NCBI RefSeq assembly: GCF_036417845.1
Contig: NC_090013.1
Coordinates: forward strand, 687,001-751,000
Source: Apteryx mantelli
Lineage: Eukaryota; Chordata; Aves; Apterygiformes; Apterygidae
Length of the DNA: 64,000 nt
Direction of reading: 5' to 3'
In this document: positions 1 to 10,824 of the stretch, piece by piece
Numbering within the stretch: the first letter of the stretch is position 1
Layout: each line of letters begins with the position of its first letter
Notes under the pieces: model-generated
The model's input: only the letters and a program-made list of their open reading frames with translations
Told to the model about the DNA's origin: nothing
Database searches by the model: none
Made by a program: the position numbers and the translations under genes

Positions 1-25
1 TGGTTTGTCCCGCTCCTTCCCGCAG

Positions 26-2741
26 GCTCAAGCCCATCCAGAAGATGGAGGGCATGACCAACGGCGTGGCCGTGGGGCAGCAGCAGGCCGCGGGGCTCTC
101 CGACATCAGCACCCAGGTGCAGCAGTACCAGCAGTTCCTGGGTAAGGACCGGCCGCGGCGGAATACGGGATGCGGGATGCGGAGGTCGGAGTTGGGGGCC
201 CCCCCCCCTCATCGCCCCCATCCCCGCAGACGCCTCGCGGACCCTCGCCGACTTCGCCGAGCTCGACCTGCAGGGCAAGGCGCTGCCCGAGGCGGTGAGC
301 GCCGAGGACGTCAAGGCCTTCCAGGTGCTCTACCGCGAGCACTGCGAGGTAACGCGCTCCCGCGCCGCCGCTCCGCCGCTCCGGGAGGAAGAGGAGGGAA
401 GGGAAGGGAAGGGGGAGGCCACCGGAACTCACCCCACTGCCTCCCCGCTCAGGCCATCGTGGACGTGATGATAAACCTGCAGTTCACCCTGGTGGAGACC
501 TTGTGGAAGAGCTTCTGGAGGTACAACCTCAACCAGCCCAGCGAAGCCGCCCCCGTCGCCGTGTGAGTGGGGACCTTTCCCCAACCCCCCCCACCGCGCG
601 TGAGCCGCCCCGGGAAAGGGGGGGGGGGGGACAGGTGGTTTTGGGTCAGGGGAGCGTTTCCCGAGCGTCTCCCGCGCGTCCGCAGCCACGACGAAGCGGA
701 GAAGCGCCTGCCCAAGAGCTCCCTCGTCGTCCTCTCCAAGTACGAGCCGGTGCTGAAGTGGACGAAGGACTGCGACAACATGCTCTACCAGGGGCTGGTG
801 GAGATCCTCATCCCCGACGTCCTCCGGCCCATCCCCAGTGAGCGTCCGCCCGCTTCCCGCCTAGCCGGCACTGCTGCCGCCGCCGCTCCGGCGCCAGCCG
901 CCCGCCGCCGGCTCACCGTCCCCCCCTCCAATCCGCGCAGGTGCCTTGACGCAAGCGATCCGCAACTTCGCCAAGAGTTTGGAGAGCTGGTTAACGAACG
1001 CCATGATGAACATCCCCGAGGAGATGGTCCGCGTGAAGGTGAGGTCGGGATCGCCGCGGCGGCACGGACGGACGGACGGATGGAGGACGGGGGGGAAGCG
1101 GCGATGCTGACGCCCCCCCTCCGGCCCCCCCACCCCGCTCGCAGGTGGCGGCAGCAAGTGCCTTTGCCCAGACGCTGCGGCGCTACACCTCTCTCAACCA
1201 CCTGGCGCAGGCGGCGCGCGCCGTGCTCCAGAACACGGCCCAGATCAACCAGATGCTCAGCGACCTCAACCGCGTCGACTTCGCCAACGTCCAGGTAGCG
1301 CCGCCGGCCGTGCCCTTCCCCTACCGCCGTCGCCGCGCGGGGTTGGAGGTGACCGCGGCGGTGGGGGGTTTGTCTCTGACGGCAACGGTCCCTCCGGCGC
1401 GGCAGGAGCAGGCGTCGTGGGTGTGCCGCTGCGAGGACCGCGTGGTGCAGCGGCTGGAGCAGGACTTCAAGATGACGCTGCAGCAGCAGAACTCGCTGGA
1501 GCAGTGGGCCGCCTGGCTCGACGGCGTCGTCACCCAGGTCCTCAAGCCCTACCAGGGCAGCCACGGCTTCCCCAAGGCCGCCAAGCTCTTCCTCCTCAAG
1601 TGGTCCTTCTACAGGTGCGTGTCCGTGCGTCCGTCTGTGGTTTGGGGGGGGGGTCCCGGGGGTGGCGCCGCCGCCGCCGCGGTGACGTCCCCCCCCTCGT
1701 CCCCGTCTCCCGCAGCTCCATGGTCATCCGCGACCTCACCCTGCGCAGCGCCGCCAGCTTCGGCTCCTTCCACCTCATCCGGCTGCTCTACGACGAGTAC
1801 ATGTACTACCTGGTGGAGCACCGCGTGGCCCAGGCCAAGGGCGAGACCCCCATCGCCGTCATGGGCGAGGTGGGGGGCGCTGGGGGGCGCCGGGGGGGCA
1901 GCTGGGACCCCCCCTCCCCGGGGACGGGACGGGTTCACCCCTGGGATGGGGACTGGGCTCGTGGGGGGACCCCATGGGGCAGGGGGTGGCTCTGGGGAGG
2001 CTTCTGGGACCCCCTGGGACGGGGACTGGGCTTGTGGGGGCCCCCATGGGGCAGGGGGAGGTGCTGGGGGGCTCCTATGGGGCAGGGGGGGCACTGGGGG
2101 GCTTCTGGGACCCCCCCCCCCGGGGACAGGGACTGGCTGGGACCCCCCGGGATGGGGCTTGTGGGGGGCCACCGGGTGGGTTTGGGGGGGGGGGTCTGCT
2201 CCCCCCCCCCCCCTTGCAGGGCCTCACCCGCCTCCCGCCCGCAGTTCGCCAACCTGACGAGCTCCTTGAACTCCCTGGACCCCGACAAAGGTGAGACACC
2301 CCCCGCGCCCCCCCTCTCTCCCCACAGCCCCCCCCCCCACGGCAAAGACGGCACCACCGGGGCCCGTTAACGTGCTCGGCACAGCGCCACCCGCGGGCCT
2401 CCGGGATCGTTAACTCTGAAACCTACTCTGGGAGCGTTAACTCTGAAACCTACTCTGGAGCGTTAACTCTGAAACCTACTGACACGCACGATGCGGGTGT
2501 GTGGCTCGGGGGCAGCACAGGGTGGGGGGCGGCACTCGCGGTCACGAGGTTTTTTTGTTTCCTTTTTGTGCCCCCTCCCCGCGCAGACGAGGAGGAGGAG
2601 GAGGAGGAGGAGAGCGACGAGGAGATGCCGCAGGAGCTGTCGCTCGGCGCCGCCGAGGCCGCCGACGCCATGGAGCCCCCGGCCAAACTGGCGCGGGCCG
2701 ACTCGCGGGGCATCTTCGTGCAGGCCCTGCCCTCCAGCTAA
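26..2741 (+). CDS. RFX1: RFX1, 3' half (last ten coding exons; gene enters from the left edge)
   Basis: RFX1 is a winged-helix transcription factor that binds X-box DNA in MHC class II, ciliary and other promoters. Only the C-terminal 436 or so residues are here. The RFX DNA-binding domain lies upstream of the window, and what remains is the conserved B, C and extended dimerisation regions. Exons, all with GT-AG borders and compatible phases: 26-141, 230-348, 453-562, 686-837, 941-1038, 1145-1294, 1405-1614, 1716-1869, 2245-2290, 2587-2741. Recognisable stretches are FQVLYREHCEAIVDVM, HDEAEKRLPKSSLVVLSK, SLNHLAQAARAVLQNTAQIN and SSMVIRDLTLRSAASFGSFH, nearly identical to mammalian RFX1. The last exon has an acidic run (seven Glu, then SDEE) and ends in FVQALPSS followed by TAA, as in mammals. 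Introns are mostly 90-120 bp, with one of 375 bp and one of 296 bp. Family and paralogue assignment are secure. Confidence 0.97.
1870..2220. repeat. G-rich minisatellite in an RFX1 intron
   Basis: Degenerate repeats of a unit built on GGGACTGGGCTTGTGGGG and CCCATGGGGCAGGGGG fill the intron between the exons ending at 1869 and starting at 2245. G runs make the + strand quadruplex-prone. Confidence 0.75.
2398..2480. repeat. three-copy 25-bp tandem repeat in the last RFX1 intron
   Basis: The phrase GTTAACTCTGAAACCTACT occurs three times head to tail in the intron between the exons ending at 2290 and starting at 2587. It is AT-richer than its surroundings. Confidence 0.8.
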
Positions 2742-3900
2742 GGCGGGGGGGGGCCACGCGCCCCAGCCCCCCCCCCCAAAACCGCCCCCCACCCCCACCC
2801 CGGCCCCCAAACCGAGCTCTGCCTGCCGCCGCCTGGTATGCCGCGCTTTCGTCCCCGCTCCCGCCCCCCCCCCAAACCCTCCCCCCCCCCAAAGCCAGGA
2901 CCCGGCCCAGGGGCCATGTGTGTCCCCCCCCCGCCCCGAAATAGCGTCCCCCGGGGGGAGGAAGGGGGGCGAGGGGGGGGGCGCGGGAGGCGCTCAGCAG
3001 CGATATGTGCCTTAAGCAACGCGCCGGGTTCGTGTGCCAAAGCCTGTGTGTCCCCCCCCCCTCGGCGGCCCCCCCCCGGCTGTTGGGGACGAGGGGGGGG
3101 GGGGACATGGCAGCCATGGGGCGGGGGGGGGGACAGGGGACCCCCCCCCCGGCGCTGCAGCGAGGGGAACCGCAGGACGCGGGGCCGAACCCGGGTCCTT
3201 CCCCCCCCCCCCCAAATCTCCCCTCCCCAGCTCACACCTCCCGGGGGAGGGGGGGGGGCGATTTGGGGAGCTGCCCCCCAGCAGGGCCGGAAGGACACAT
3301 GGGGGGGGGGGCAGGAAGGAGCCTGGGGGGGGGCACTTGGGGGGCAGGACAGACACCCCCGTGCAGCCATGGGGGGTGTGGGGGGGCTCTGCCCCACATC
3401 CCCCCCCCCCCAAATGCTGCCTTAGGCTGGACCCCCCCCCCCCCGCGCCCCCCTCCCCCCCCCCCCCACCTCGCCGCCCGGTCGTAACTGAGTATTTAGA
3501 TATTCTAGTTTTAACGAGGAAACGGATCTGTGCTTTCGTATGTAATTGCCCCCCCCCGCCAGCGCCCCCCCCCCCCCCCCGCAACGTCGCGCGCGTGGTG
3601 ACCGCGCCACGGAGGCGCCGCCGCCGGGGCCTTCGCGCTTTGGCTCGTTTCGCCGTGTTTTCAACCTGTGAGATAGATGTTTATTGCCCAACTCGACGTC
3701 CTGTATAAAAACCTCCCTTTGGGGGGGGCGGCGGCGGCGGCGGCGGGGGGGGGGCGCGGGGGGGGCGCGGAGTGGAGGGGGGGCGCCGGCCCTCCCCCCG
3801 CCGCCGCCGCCGCCGCCGCCGCTGCTGTGTACGTGTGTAGTCTAGGGTGCAAAAGCTGTTTTCTACCTTTTGTAGTTCTTTCTTAAGAGGAATAAATCCA
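2742..3900 (+). other. RFX1 3' untranslated region
   Basis: About 1.15 kb follows the stop codon, dominated by runs of C and G eight or more long (for example 3190-3260 and 3420-3480) and a GCG/GCC trinucleotide stretch at 3728-3825. It ends at the AATAAA at 3891. No second gene is visible here. Confidence 0.75.
3891..3896 (+). terminator. polyadenylation signal of RFX1
   Basis: Canonical AATAAA 1,150 bp after the RFX1 stop, in a locally AT-richer patch (TTCTTTCTTAAGAGG just before it). It is followed by a TG- and G-rich stretch that could be the downstream element. Confidence 0.75.
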
Positions 3901-4274
3901 GCGTGTTCTTTGCCCCCGGCGCCTCCGTCGCTCGCGGTCGCGGGGGGGGGGGGGGGGTGAAACGAAGGCACCGAGGGCCGGGAAGGGGTGTGTGTGGGGG
4001 TTAATTAGGGAGGGGGGAGGCGAAGCCGCTTGTTGGGGGGGGGGGAACGCGGCCGACCTCCTCCCCGGGCGAGGGAAAGCGCCGTCCGTCTGTCCATCCG
4101 TGGGGGCGGCGAGCTCACCCCCAGCCCGGGAGCCCCGGGAACGGCGCCGATTAAAACACGAAGGGAAAAAAAGCCCAAACTCAAAATAAAAGGGGAAACG
4201 GGGGGGGGGGAAACACGCAGGTTGTTAAAAGGAGGCGCGAGGGGGGGTGGCCAGCGGCGTCATCGTCGTCGTTG

Positions 4275-7200
4275 TCACAAGACGATCCAGGTGTAGCGCT
4301 CGTTGTCGGCCAGGACCTTGAGGGAGCAGCCTGGGGGCGGAGGCAGAGGGGGGCTGGGGCCGGGCCGGACGCCGGGGCCCCCCCGTCCCCCCCCCCCGTC
4401 CTCCCCCCCCCCCCCGGGCCCCCACCTTTGTGCAGGGCCTCGTTCGTCATCCTGTTGACGTAGCGGCCGCTGCTCTCGGGCACCAGCCACTTCATGACCA
4501 TGTCGACGCAGCCCTTGCGGTAGGAGCTCCAGACGCTGCCGCTGCCGCCGGCCGGGCCCGGGGGGGGGGACGGGCTCAGGGGGGGCGACGGCGCCCGAAA
4601 CGCCCTCGCCGGGGTGACGGCGCCCGTCCCGGCACCCCGAGGTGACCCAGCACCTGTCCCGGCGCCCGAAACGCCCTCGCCGGGGTGACGGCGCCCGTCC
4701 CGGCACCCAAAACACCCTCACTGGGGTGCCAGAGCCCATCCCAGCACCCCAAGGTGTCCCAGGGCCCGTCCCGGCGCCCAAAACGCCCTCGCTGGGGCGA
4801 CAGCACCCGTCCCAGGACCCCGAGGTTTGACCCAGCGCCCATCCCGGCACCCGAAACGCCCTCGCCGGGGCGAGGATGCCCATCCCAGCACCCCGAGGTG
4901 TCCCAGTGCCCACCCCAGCGCCCAAAACACCCTCGCTGGGGCGCCAGCGCCCATCCCAGCACCCCGAGGTGACCCAGCACCCATCCCAGTGACCAAAACA
5001 CCCTCGCTGGGGTGACGGCGCCCGTCCCGGCACCCCAAAGTGACCCAGCACCCATCCCACTGCCCGAAACACCCTTGCTGGGGCTCCAGGACCCATCCCA
5101 GCGCCCCAAGGTGTCCCAGCGCCCGTCCCAGTGCCCCCAGTCACCCTCACTGGGGCTCTGGCACCTGTCTCGGCGCCCCGAGGTGACCCAGTGCTCATCC
5201 CGGCGCCCAAAACACCCTCAACTGGGGTGCCGGCATCCATCCCAGCACCCCAAGGTGCCCCAGCACCCGTCCCAGTGCCCCCAGTCACCTGCACTGGGGC
5301 CCTAGCGCCCATCCCAGCACCCCAAATTGACCCAGCATCCGGCCCGACGCCCTGAGGTGCCCCGGTGCTCGTCCCGGTGCCCAAAACACCCTCGCTGGGG
5401 CCCCAGCGCCCATCCCGGCCCCTCGAGGCGCCCCGGCACCCCGCGGGCGGCGAGCTCACCTCGTCTGTCCCTTGACCTCGGTGAGGTCGCCGACGCTGAC
5501 GGTGACGAAGGTGCCGGTGTTGAGGTCCCAGGCGACCTTGAGGCTGGTGTGGTAGGTCTTTGGTCTGCGGGGAGGAGAGCGGTGAGCGGCGCGGCGGCGC
5601 GGCACGGCGCGGTGCGGCACGGCCCGGCCCCGCTCACCGGAGCCGCCCCTCCTCGTCGGGCGAGGGGAAGGCCAGCAGCAGCAGCCCGATGTTGATGATG
5701 ACCTGGTTGGTCTCGGGGCAAACCTGCGGGAAGGAGCCGGGAATGAGAGCGGCTCCGAGCGGCAGCCGGCCGGCGGCTCCGAGCGGTGCCCACCCCACCC
5801 CGGCGCCCACCTCGAGGATGACGATGTCGTAGTCGCTGAAGGAGCAGAACTGCCGGGACCAGGCGGCGTCGTTGCGGATCACCTCGTTGATGACGTACTC
5901 GAAATCCAGCGTCAGCTGCTCCACTGTCAGGTACTGGCCCTGCGGGAGCGGGCGGAGGTGGGAGGAGGCGGCGGCGGGACGCGGCAGCTTTCCCAGCCGG
6001 CTGTGATCCGCCGGGAGCCGGGACCCCCCCTCACCTGGGCGATCGCCTTCTCCTTCAACGGCTTCAGGTTGCGGCCTCGGAGGTCGGTGACGACGAAGGG
6101 CAGCGAGATTTTGTCGTCCTCGTACTCTGCAAGGGAAGAGGGTGAAAGGGAGCCGGGGCGGAGGCCGAGGGGAAGCGCCGGGATCGCCGGGCGAGGGAAC
6201 ACCTGCCCGGGGCCGGGACGCGCTCCGGGGCAGCCCTGCGAGCCGAAGGAGCTTCTCACCGTCCTCGGGCTCGGCGGGCTCGGCGGGCTCCAGCACGTAG
6301 CGCAGCTTGGTGTAGTTGACGTAACCCGGCTCGGCGCCGCACGGCAGCGACGCTTTGGGCGACAGCTCACCCTCGGGGGTCCCGTCACCCCGGGGCGACG
6401 CCAGTCCCGGCGGCAGGCGCCGGCGCCGGGCCTCCCACGACGCTCCGGAGGGGAGCGCCGACGACGGGGAGCCGCCAGGCCCGGCCTCGGGGCAGCAGCC
6501 GAACCCGCTCCCGCTGCTCTCCTCCTCCTCATCCTCCTCCTCTTCCTCCTCCTCCGCCGGGGCCGAGCCTTTGGCCTCCTTGGCGCGGCGGAAGATGTCG
6601 GCCACGAACTCTTTAGCCTTGGCCACGGCCGGGGAGAGCTCGGCGGCGCGGCCGGAGCTGCCGTCATCGCCGCCCAGGGCCGGCCTGCCGGCGGGCGGAT
6701 GCAGGGCTGCGCCAGGGCACGGAGCCGCACTGGAGCACGGAGCCGCACCGGGGCACGGAGCCGCACCGGGACGGGACCGGCTCTCCCTTTCTGGGGGCTC
6801 GTCCCCAGTGGGCGGCCGCTCGGGGGGCCCCGGCGCGGCTCCGCAGCCCGCCCGGCGCCAAGACTGCGCCTGGCTCCTCCTGTCGTAGAGGATCTGGCAG
6901 CCGCCGCTGTCGCCTGCGGGAAGAAGGGAGGGAGCGGCGGGTCGGGGCGGCCGTGGGGCCCCTCCGGCCCCTTTCCCCGCCGTGGCGGCGGCGGCCTACC
7001 TGCGGCGTGCACGGAGACGGCGCAGGCCACGAGCGAGTAGCTGGTGTTGAGCAGCACGACCTGGTCCTTCTTGAGCTGGAAGGCCGGCTGGAAGGTGGGG
7101 AAGGGGTACACCACCTGGTACTTGGTGTGCAGCATGAAGCCGTGCCGCAGGCAGTGGGCGTGCGGGTCGCCTGCGGGCGGCGGGGGCCGGCGGCGCTCGT

Positions 7201-9171
7201 TAGGGGCGACGAGCAGGGCCACGCGGCCCGCGACAGGGGGATGGCGCGGCACGGCGCGGCGGGGCCCCCTCGCTCACCCGGGTAGGCCAGGGCCATGTCG
7301 CGGCAGCCGGCGCAGTGCATGACGGGCGGCATGGCCACGGCGCTGATGTAGATGTCGCGGTGGTTCTCGTCGCTCATCATCATCATGTTGACGAGGAGCC
7401 CGTTGGCGGAGCGCGTGCTGCCGGCGGGAGCCGCGGTTAAGGGCCGAGCCGCCCCGCGGGGGCCGGGGGGGGGGAGCGTCCGCGACCCCCCCACCACTGC
7501 CACCCCCACCGCCACCGCCGTCGCTCACTTGAAGCCGAAGACGATGACCTTGGAGGAGTCGCTGGGCCACTCGCACACCGTCAGGTACAGGTCGCTGTAG
7601 ATCTCCTCGTCCTGGAACAGGCGGACCTGGCGCACCTGCGGGAAGGAGGGAGGGAGTCAGGGAGTCGATCCGGCGGCGCCGGGGGCGGACGGAGCGAGGG
7701 GGGGGGGCGCGCACCAGCTTGAGCTTGCTGTGGACGTTGAACTCCCACCAGTAGAGGTGGTAGATGTAGAAGGAGAAGTCGTCGTCGCCGCTGCTGCTGG
7801 TGTAGGACAGGACGTAGCGGCCGCACTTGGAGAAGCCGAGGAAGATGTGCCTGCGGCGGGAGGCAGAGGCGCAGCTGCAGCGCGCCCGGGGGGGGGCCGG
7901 TGTTGCCCCCGGAGCCCCCGGCCCACGCGCCGGAGTGGGGGGGGTCGCGGCGGCACCTCACCCCGCACACAGGAAATGCTCGTCCACGATGTTCTTCAGG
8001 GAGACGCACACCCGCGGCGGCAGCTTGCGGAAGAGCCGGGGCGAGAGCTGCCCGCTGATCTGCGGAGGGGGGACGGCGCGTTTTTTTGGGGGGGGAGAAC
8101 CGAGGCGTCCCCAAATCCCCCCCCCTCGGATCCCTGCAGCCCCTTTCTGCCCCAAGCCCCCCGACTCCCCCCAGACCACCCTCTCCACATCACCCCCCTC
8201 CAGCCCCTCCCCGGCCTCCCACCATGCCGCCCCCCTCAAGCCCCCACCATGGCCCTGCCATGTCCCCCCCCCCAATTTGAGGGCTCCTGCCGTGCTCCCC
8301 CTGCCATACCCCCCCCAAATCCCCCTGCCATATCCCCCCCCACCTCAAGGCTCCCCTCAGACCCCCCCAAACTGCTGTGTCCCCCTCCCCCAGGGACTCC
8401 CCACCATGTCCTCTGCCTCAGGGACCCCTCAGGGCCCCCCCCCAGCACCATGTCCCCCCACCCCAAAGGCTCCCTTTAGGCCTCCCCCCTCCATGTCCCC
8501 TCCCCTTAGGGTCCCTCTCTTCACATCCCTCCCCACACAGGGCACCCCATAACCCTCCCCCCACCACACCCCCCCTCAGAGAGCCCCTCAGCGCCCCCCC
8601 CCCGCCATGACCCCCCCATCAGGGACCCCCATCATGTTCCCGTCCCCCCCCCCAGGGCTCCCCTCAAGCCTCCCCCAGTCATGTCCCCCCCAGGACCCCC
8701 CACAACCATGTCCCCCCCTACTTAGGGCTCTCCTTAGGCCTTCCCCTGCCATGACCCCCCTCTCAAGACTCCCCCCGCCATTCCCCCCCCCAGGGCTCCC
8801 CTCAGGCCTCCCCCCCTCCATGTCCCCCCCTCAGGGCCCCCCTCATCCTGATCCCCCCCTCAGGGCTCCCCCCAGCCGCGTTCTCCCCACCAAGGGACCC
8901 CTAGCATGTCCCCATCCCCTCAGGGCTCCCCTCAGGGTCCCCCCCGCCATGTTCCCCCCTCAGGGTCCCCCCCGCCATATCCCCCCCTCAGGGCTCCCCT
9001 CCACCCCCCCTCCCCCCGCGGCCCCCCGCTCACCTTGACGCGGTCGAGCTGCCTCACCACGTGCTCGCGGCGGCCCCGCGGGCCCGGTCCAGCCGAAGAC
9101 CCGCCCGCCGCCCCCGCCGGCCCCCGCTTCCCCCCCGGGCCGCCCCGCTCCGATTTCGAGCTGGGCGCCAT
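4275..9171 (-). CDS. DCAF15: DCAF15, DDB1- and CUL4-associated factor 15 (complete)
   Basis: Substrate receptor of the CUL4-DDB1-RBX1 ubiquitin ligase; in human it is the target of aryl sulfonamides that recruit RBM39. Thirteen coding exons, approximate: 9034-9171, 7963-8059, 7713-7850, 7530-7635, 7281-7420, 7001-7171, 6261-6915, 6034-6127, 5811-5942, 5638-5725, 5459-5567, 4425-4555, 4275-4331. The start gives MAPSSKSER, identical to mammalian DCAF15, and the end gives ERYTWIVL then TGA. Conserved blocks include [33 protein letters not shown]-type WD-like segments, [13 protein letters not shown] and [13 protein letters not shown]. The largest exon encodes the poorly conserved middle linker. 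Here it is expanded and has an acidic run of about 13 Glu/Asp after [18 protein letters not shown]. Predicted length is about 680 residues against 600 in human. Convergent with RFX1. Confidence 0.97.
4560..5458. repeat. about 71-bp minisatellite filling a DCAF15 intron
   Basis: About twelve degenerate copies of a unit containing AACACCCTCGCTGGGG, CAGCGCCCATCCCAGCACCC and GAGGTGACCCAG. Landmarks recur near 4605, 4674, 4787, 4858, 4929, 5000, 5070, 5142, 5214 and 5285. It fills the next-to-last intron almost completely. Confidence 0.85.
8060..9033. repeat. C-rich low-complexity first intron of DCAF15
   Basis: Nearly 1 kb of + strand pyrimidine-biased sequence made of imperfect repeats of CCCCTCAGGGCTCCCCTCA and CCACCATGTCCCCCC. 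No exon is visible. The transcribed (minus) strand is correspondingly G-rich. Confidence 0.8.
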
Positions 9172-9465
9172 TTTCCCCCCGGCCCCCTCCGCTTCCGGAG
9201 CGCCCCGGCCCGCCACCGACGGCCCGCCCACGCTGCGCGCCCATTGGCTGGGACCCGGCAGCACCCGCGCCTCATTGGGAGGCGCGGCGGCGCGAGGCAG
9301 GCGACCCCCCTTCGATTGGCCGGCAGCGGCTGTCGGTCTACGCTTCGCCCCGCCCCGGCGCGGCGGGCCCGCCAATCGGAGCGAGGCGCCTTGCCCTCGG
9401 CCCCGCCGGGGAGCGTGCTGTGATTGGACAGCCCTCCCGTCCGTCAGCACTTGGGTGGTTGCCAT
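9172..9465 (-). promoter_or_regulatory. DCAF15 promoter with five CCAAT boxes
   Basis: Upstream of the DCAF15 start lie ATTGG/CCAAT pentamers at 9243-9247, 9274-9278, 9315-9319, 9372-9376 and 9423-9427 in a CpG-dense stretch without a TATA box. The first two are 31 bp apart, about three helical turns, as expected for cooperating NF-Y sites. Promoter identity is inferred from position and motifs. Confidence 0.7.
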
Positions 9466-9594
9466 GGAGAAGAGGCACCAGCGGGGCCCGGCCCCGGGGG
9501 AGTGGGCGGGGCTGCGGGCGCCCCGCAGGGCCTGGCGGGAGCCGTTGCCGAGGCGACGGTGGGGCCGTTGCCGGGGCGACCACCACCGAGCCAG

Positions 9595-10240
9595 AGACAG
9601 GCCCCGGCTTGGGGACCGCTACTGGGCCGGGGAGGTGTCACCAACATGGGGGTCACCACTCGCCTGGGGTCCTCCCAGGCCTGGGGACTGCCACCGGGCC
9701 GGGGAGGTGTCACCAACATGGGGGCCACCACCAGCACGGAGATGTGTCACCAACATGAGGGCCACCACAAGGCCGGGGACGTGTCACCAACATGGGGGCC
9801 ACCACCATCCTGAGGCCATGTCACCAACATGGGGGCCACCACCAGGCCAGGGCCATGTCACCAACATGGGGGCCACCACCTGCCTGGGGTCCTCACAGGC
9901 CTAGGGACTGCCACCAGGCCAGGGACGTGTCACCAACATGGGGCCACCACCAGCCCGGGGCCATATCACCAACATGGGGGCCACCACCAGCATGGGGATG
10001 AGTCACCAACATGGGGGCCACCACCAGCATGGGGTCCTCACAGGCCTGGGGACCGCCCCAGGGCCGGGGCTGTGTCACCAACATGGGGGCCACCACCAGG
10101 CCGGGGACACGTCACCAACCTGGGGACCGCCCTGGACCTGGGGACAGCCACCAGGCCAGAGCTGTGCCACCAGCCTGGAGATGTGTCACCGACCTGGGGT
10201 CATGCCAGTGGCCACTAATGGCCCGGGGACATGTCCCCAG
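9595..10240. repeat. about 36-bp minisatellite between DCAF15 and CC2D1A
   Basis: About fifteen copies of a unit with core GTCACCAACATGGGGGCCAC and variable tails such as CACCAGGCCGGGGAC. The repeat occupies most of the 1.6-kb gap between DCAF15 and the CC2D1A coding end. In mammals this gap holds PODNL1. Confidence 0.9.
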
Positions 10241-10379
10241 GTGCGGGGACCTGCCGCGAGGCCCAGGGCCACCCCAGCGCCGGTGTCCCCGCGCCCTCGG
10301 GGATGGCCCAGAGGAGCGCAGGAAGGTTTAACGACGCCCGGCGCAGAGGCAGAACGAAGCTTCGCCAGCGAAACCCCCG

Positions 10380-10824
10380 GGTTCTTCTTAGAAACTTTAT
10401 AATTTGTCTCTGAAAGCACAAAAGAAACCCGTGGGGGGGCGGGCGGCCCCGGCGGCCTGCTCCCGCGGCGGCTCCGGGAGCCAGGCACTTCGAGCAGCGG
10501 GAGCGGAGCCGGCCCTTTGGTTCGCGGGAAGGTCCCGGGGGGAGGGGGACGGGGGGACGAGCGGGATCCTGCGGCGCCGGAGCGGCCCCGGCGCGGAGGG
10601 ACACGTGCAAAAAAAAACCGCGCGGGACCGGCTGCGGCTGCGGCTCCGGGGAGCGGGATCAGGGAGGAGAGAGGGAATAGCAGCGCTGATCCCGCGGGGC
10701 CTGGCCTCGGCCCCCCACCGGAGCCGGGGGCTCCCGGCCGCCGGCTGATTGTCGCAGCAGGGCCGGCTCCGGGCAGGAACGGGGCTGGAGCCGGGGCCCG
10801 GCGCTGGGGTGAGGCCGGTGCGGC
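10380..10824 (-). other. CC2D1A 3' untranslated region (probable)
   Basis: From the TGA at 10825 the minus strand runs about 430 bp to an AT-richer patch at 10390-10405. Read on the minus strand, this patch contains TATAAA, a known weak variant of the polyadenylation signal. No canonical AATAAA is seen on this strand, so the end is provisional. Confidence 0.45.

Noticed and set aside
9420-9600. ATG with a good context at 9464 (MEKRHQRG), a possible small gene upstream of DCAF15.
   Set aside because: The frame soon enters the 36-bp minisatellite; no family match.
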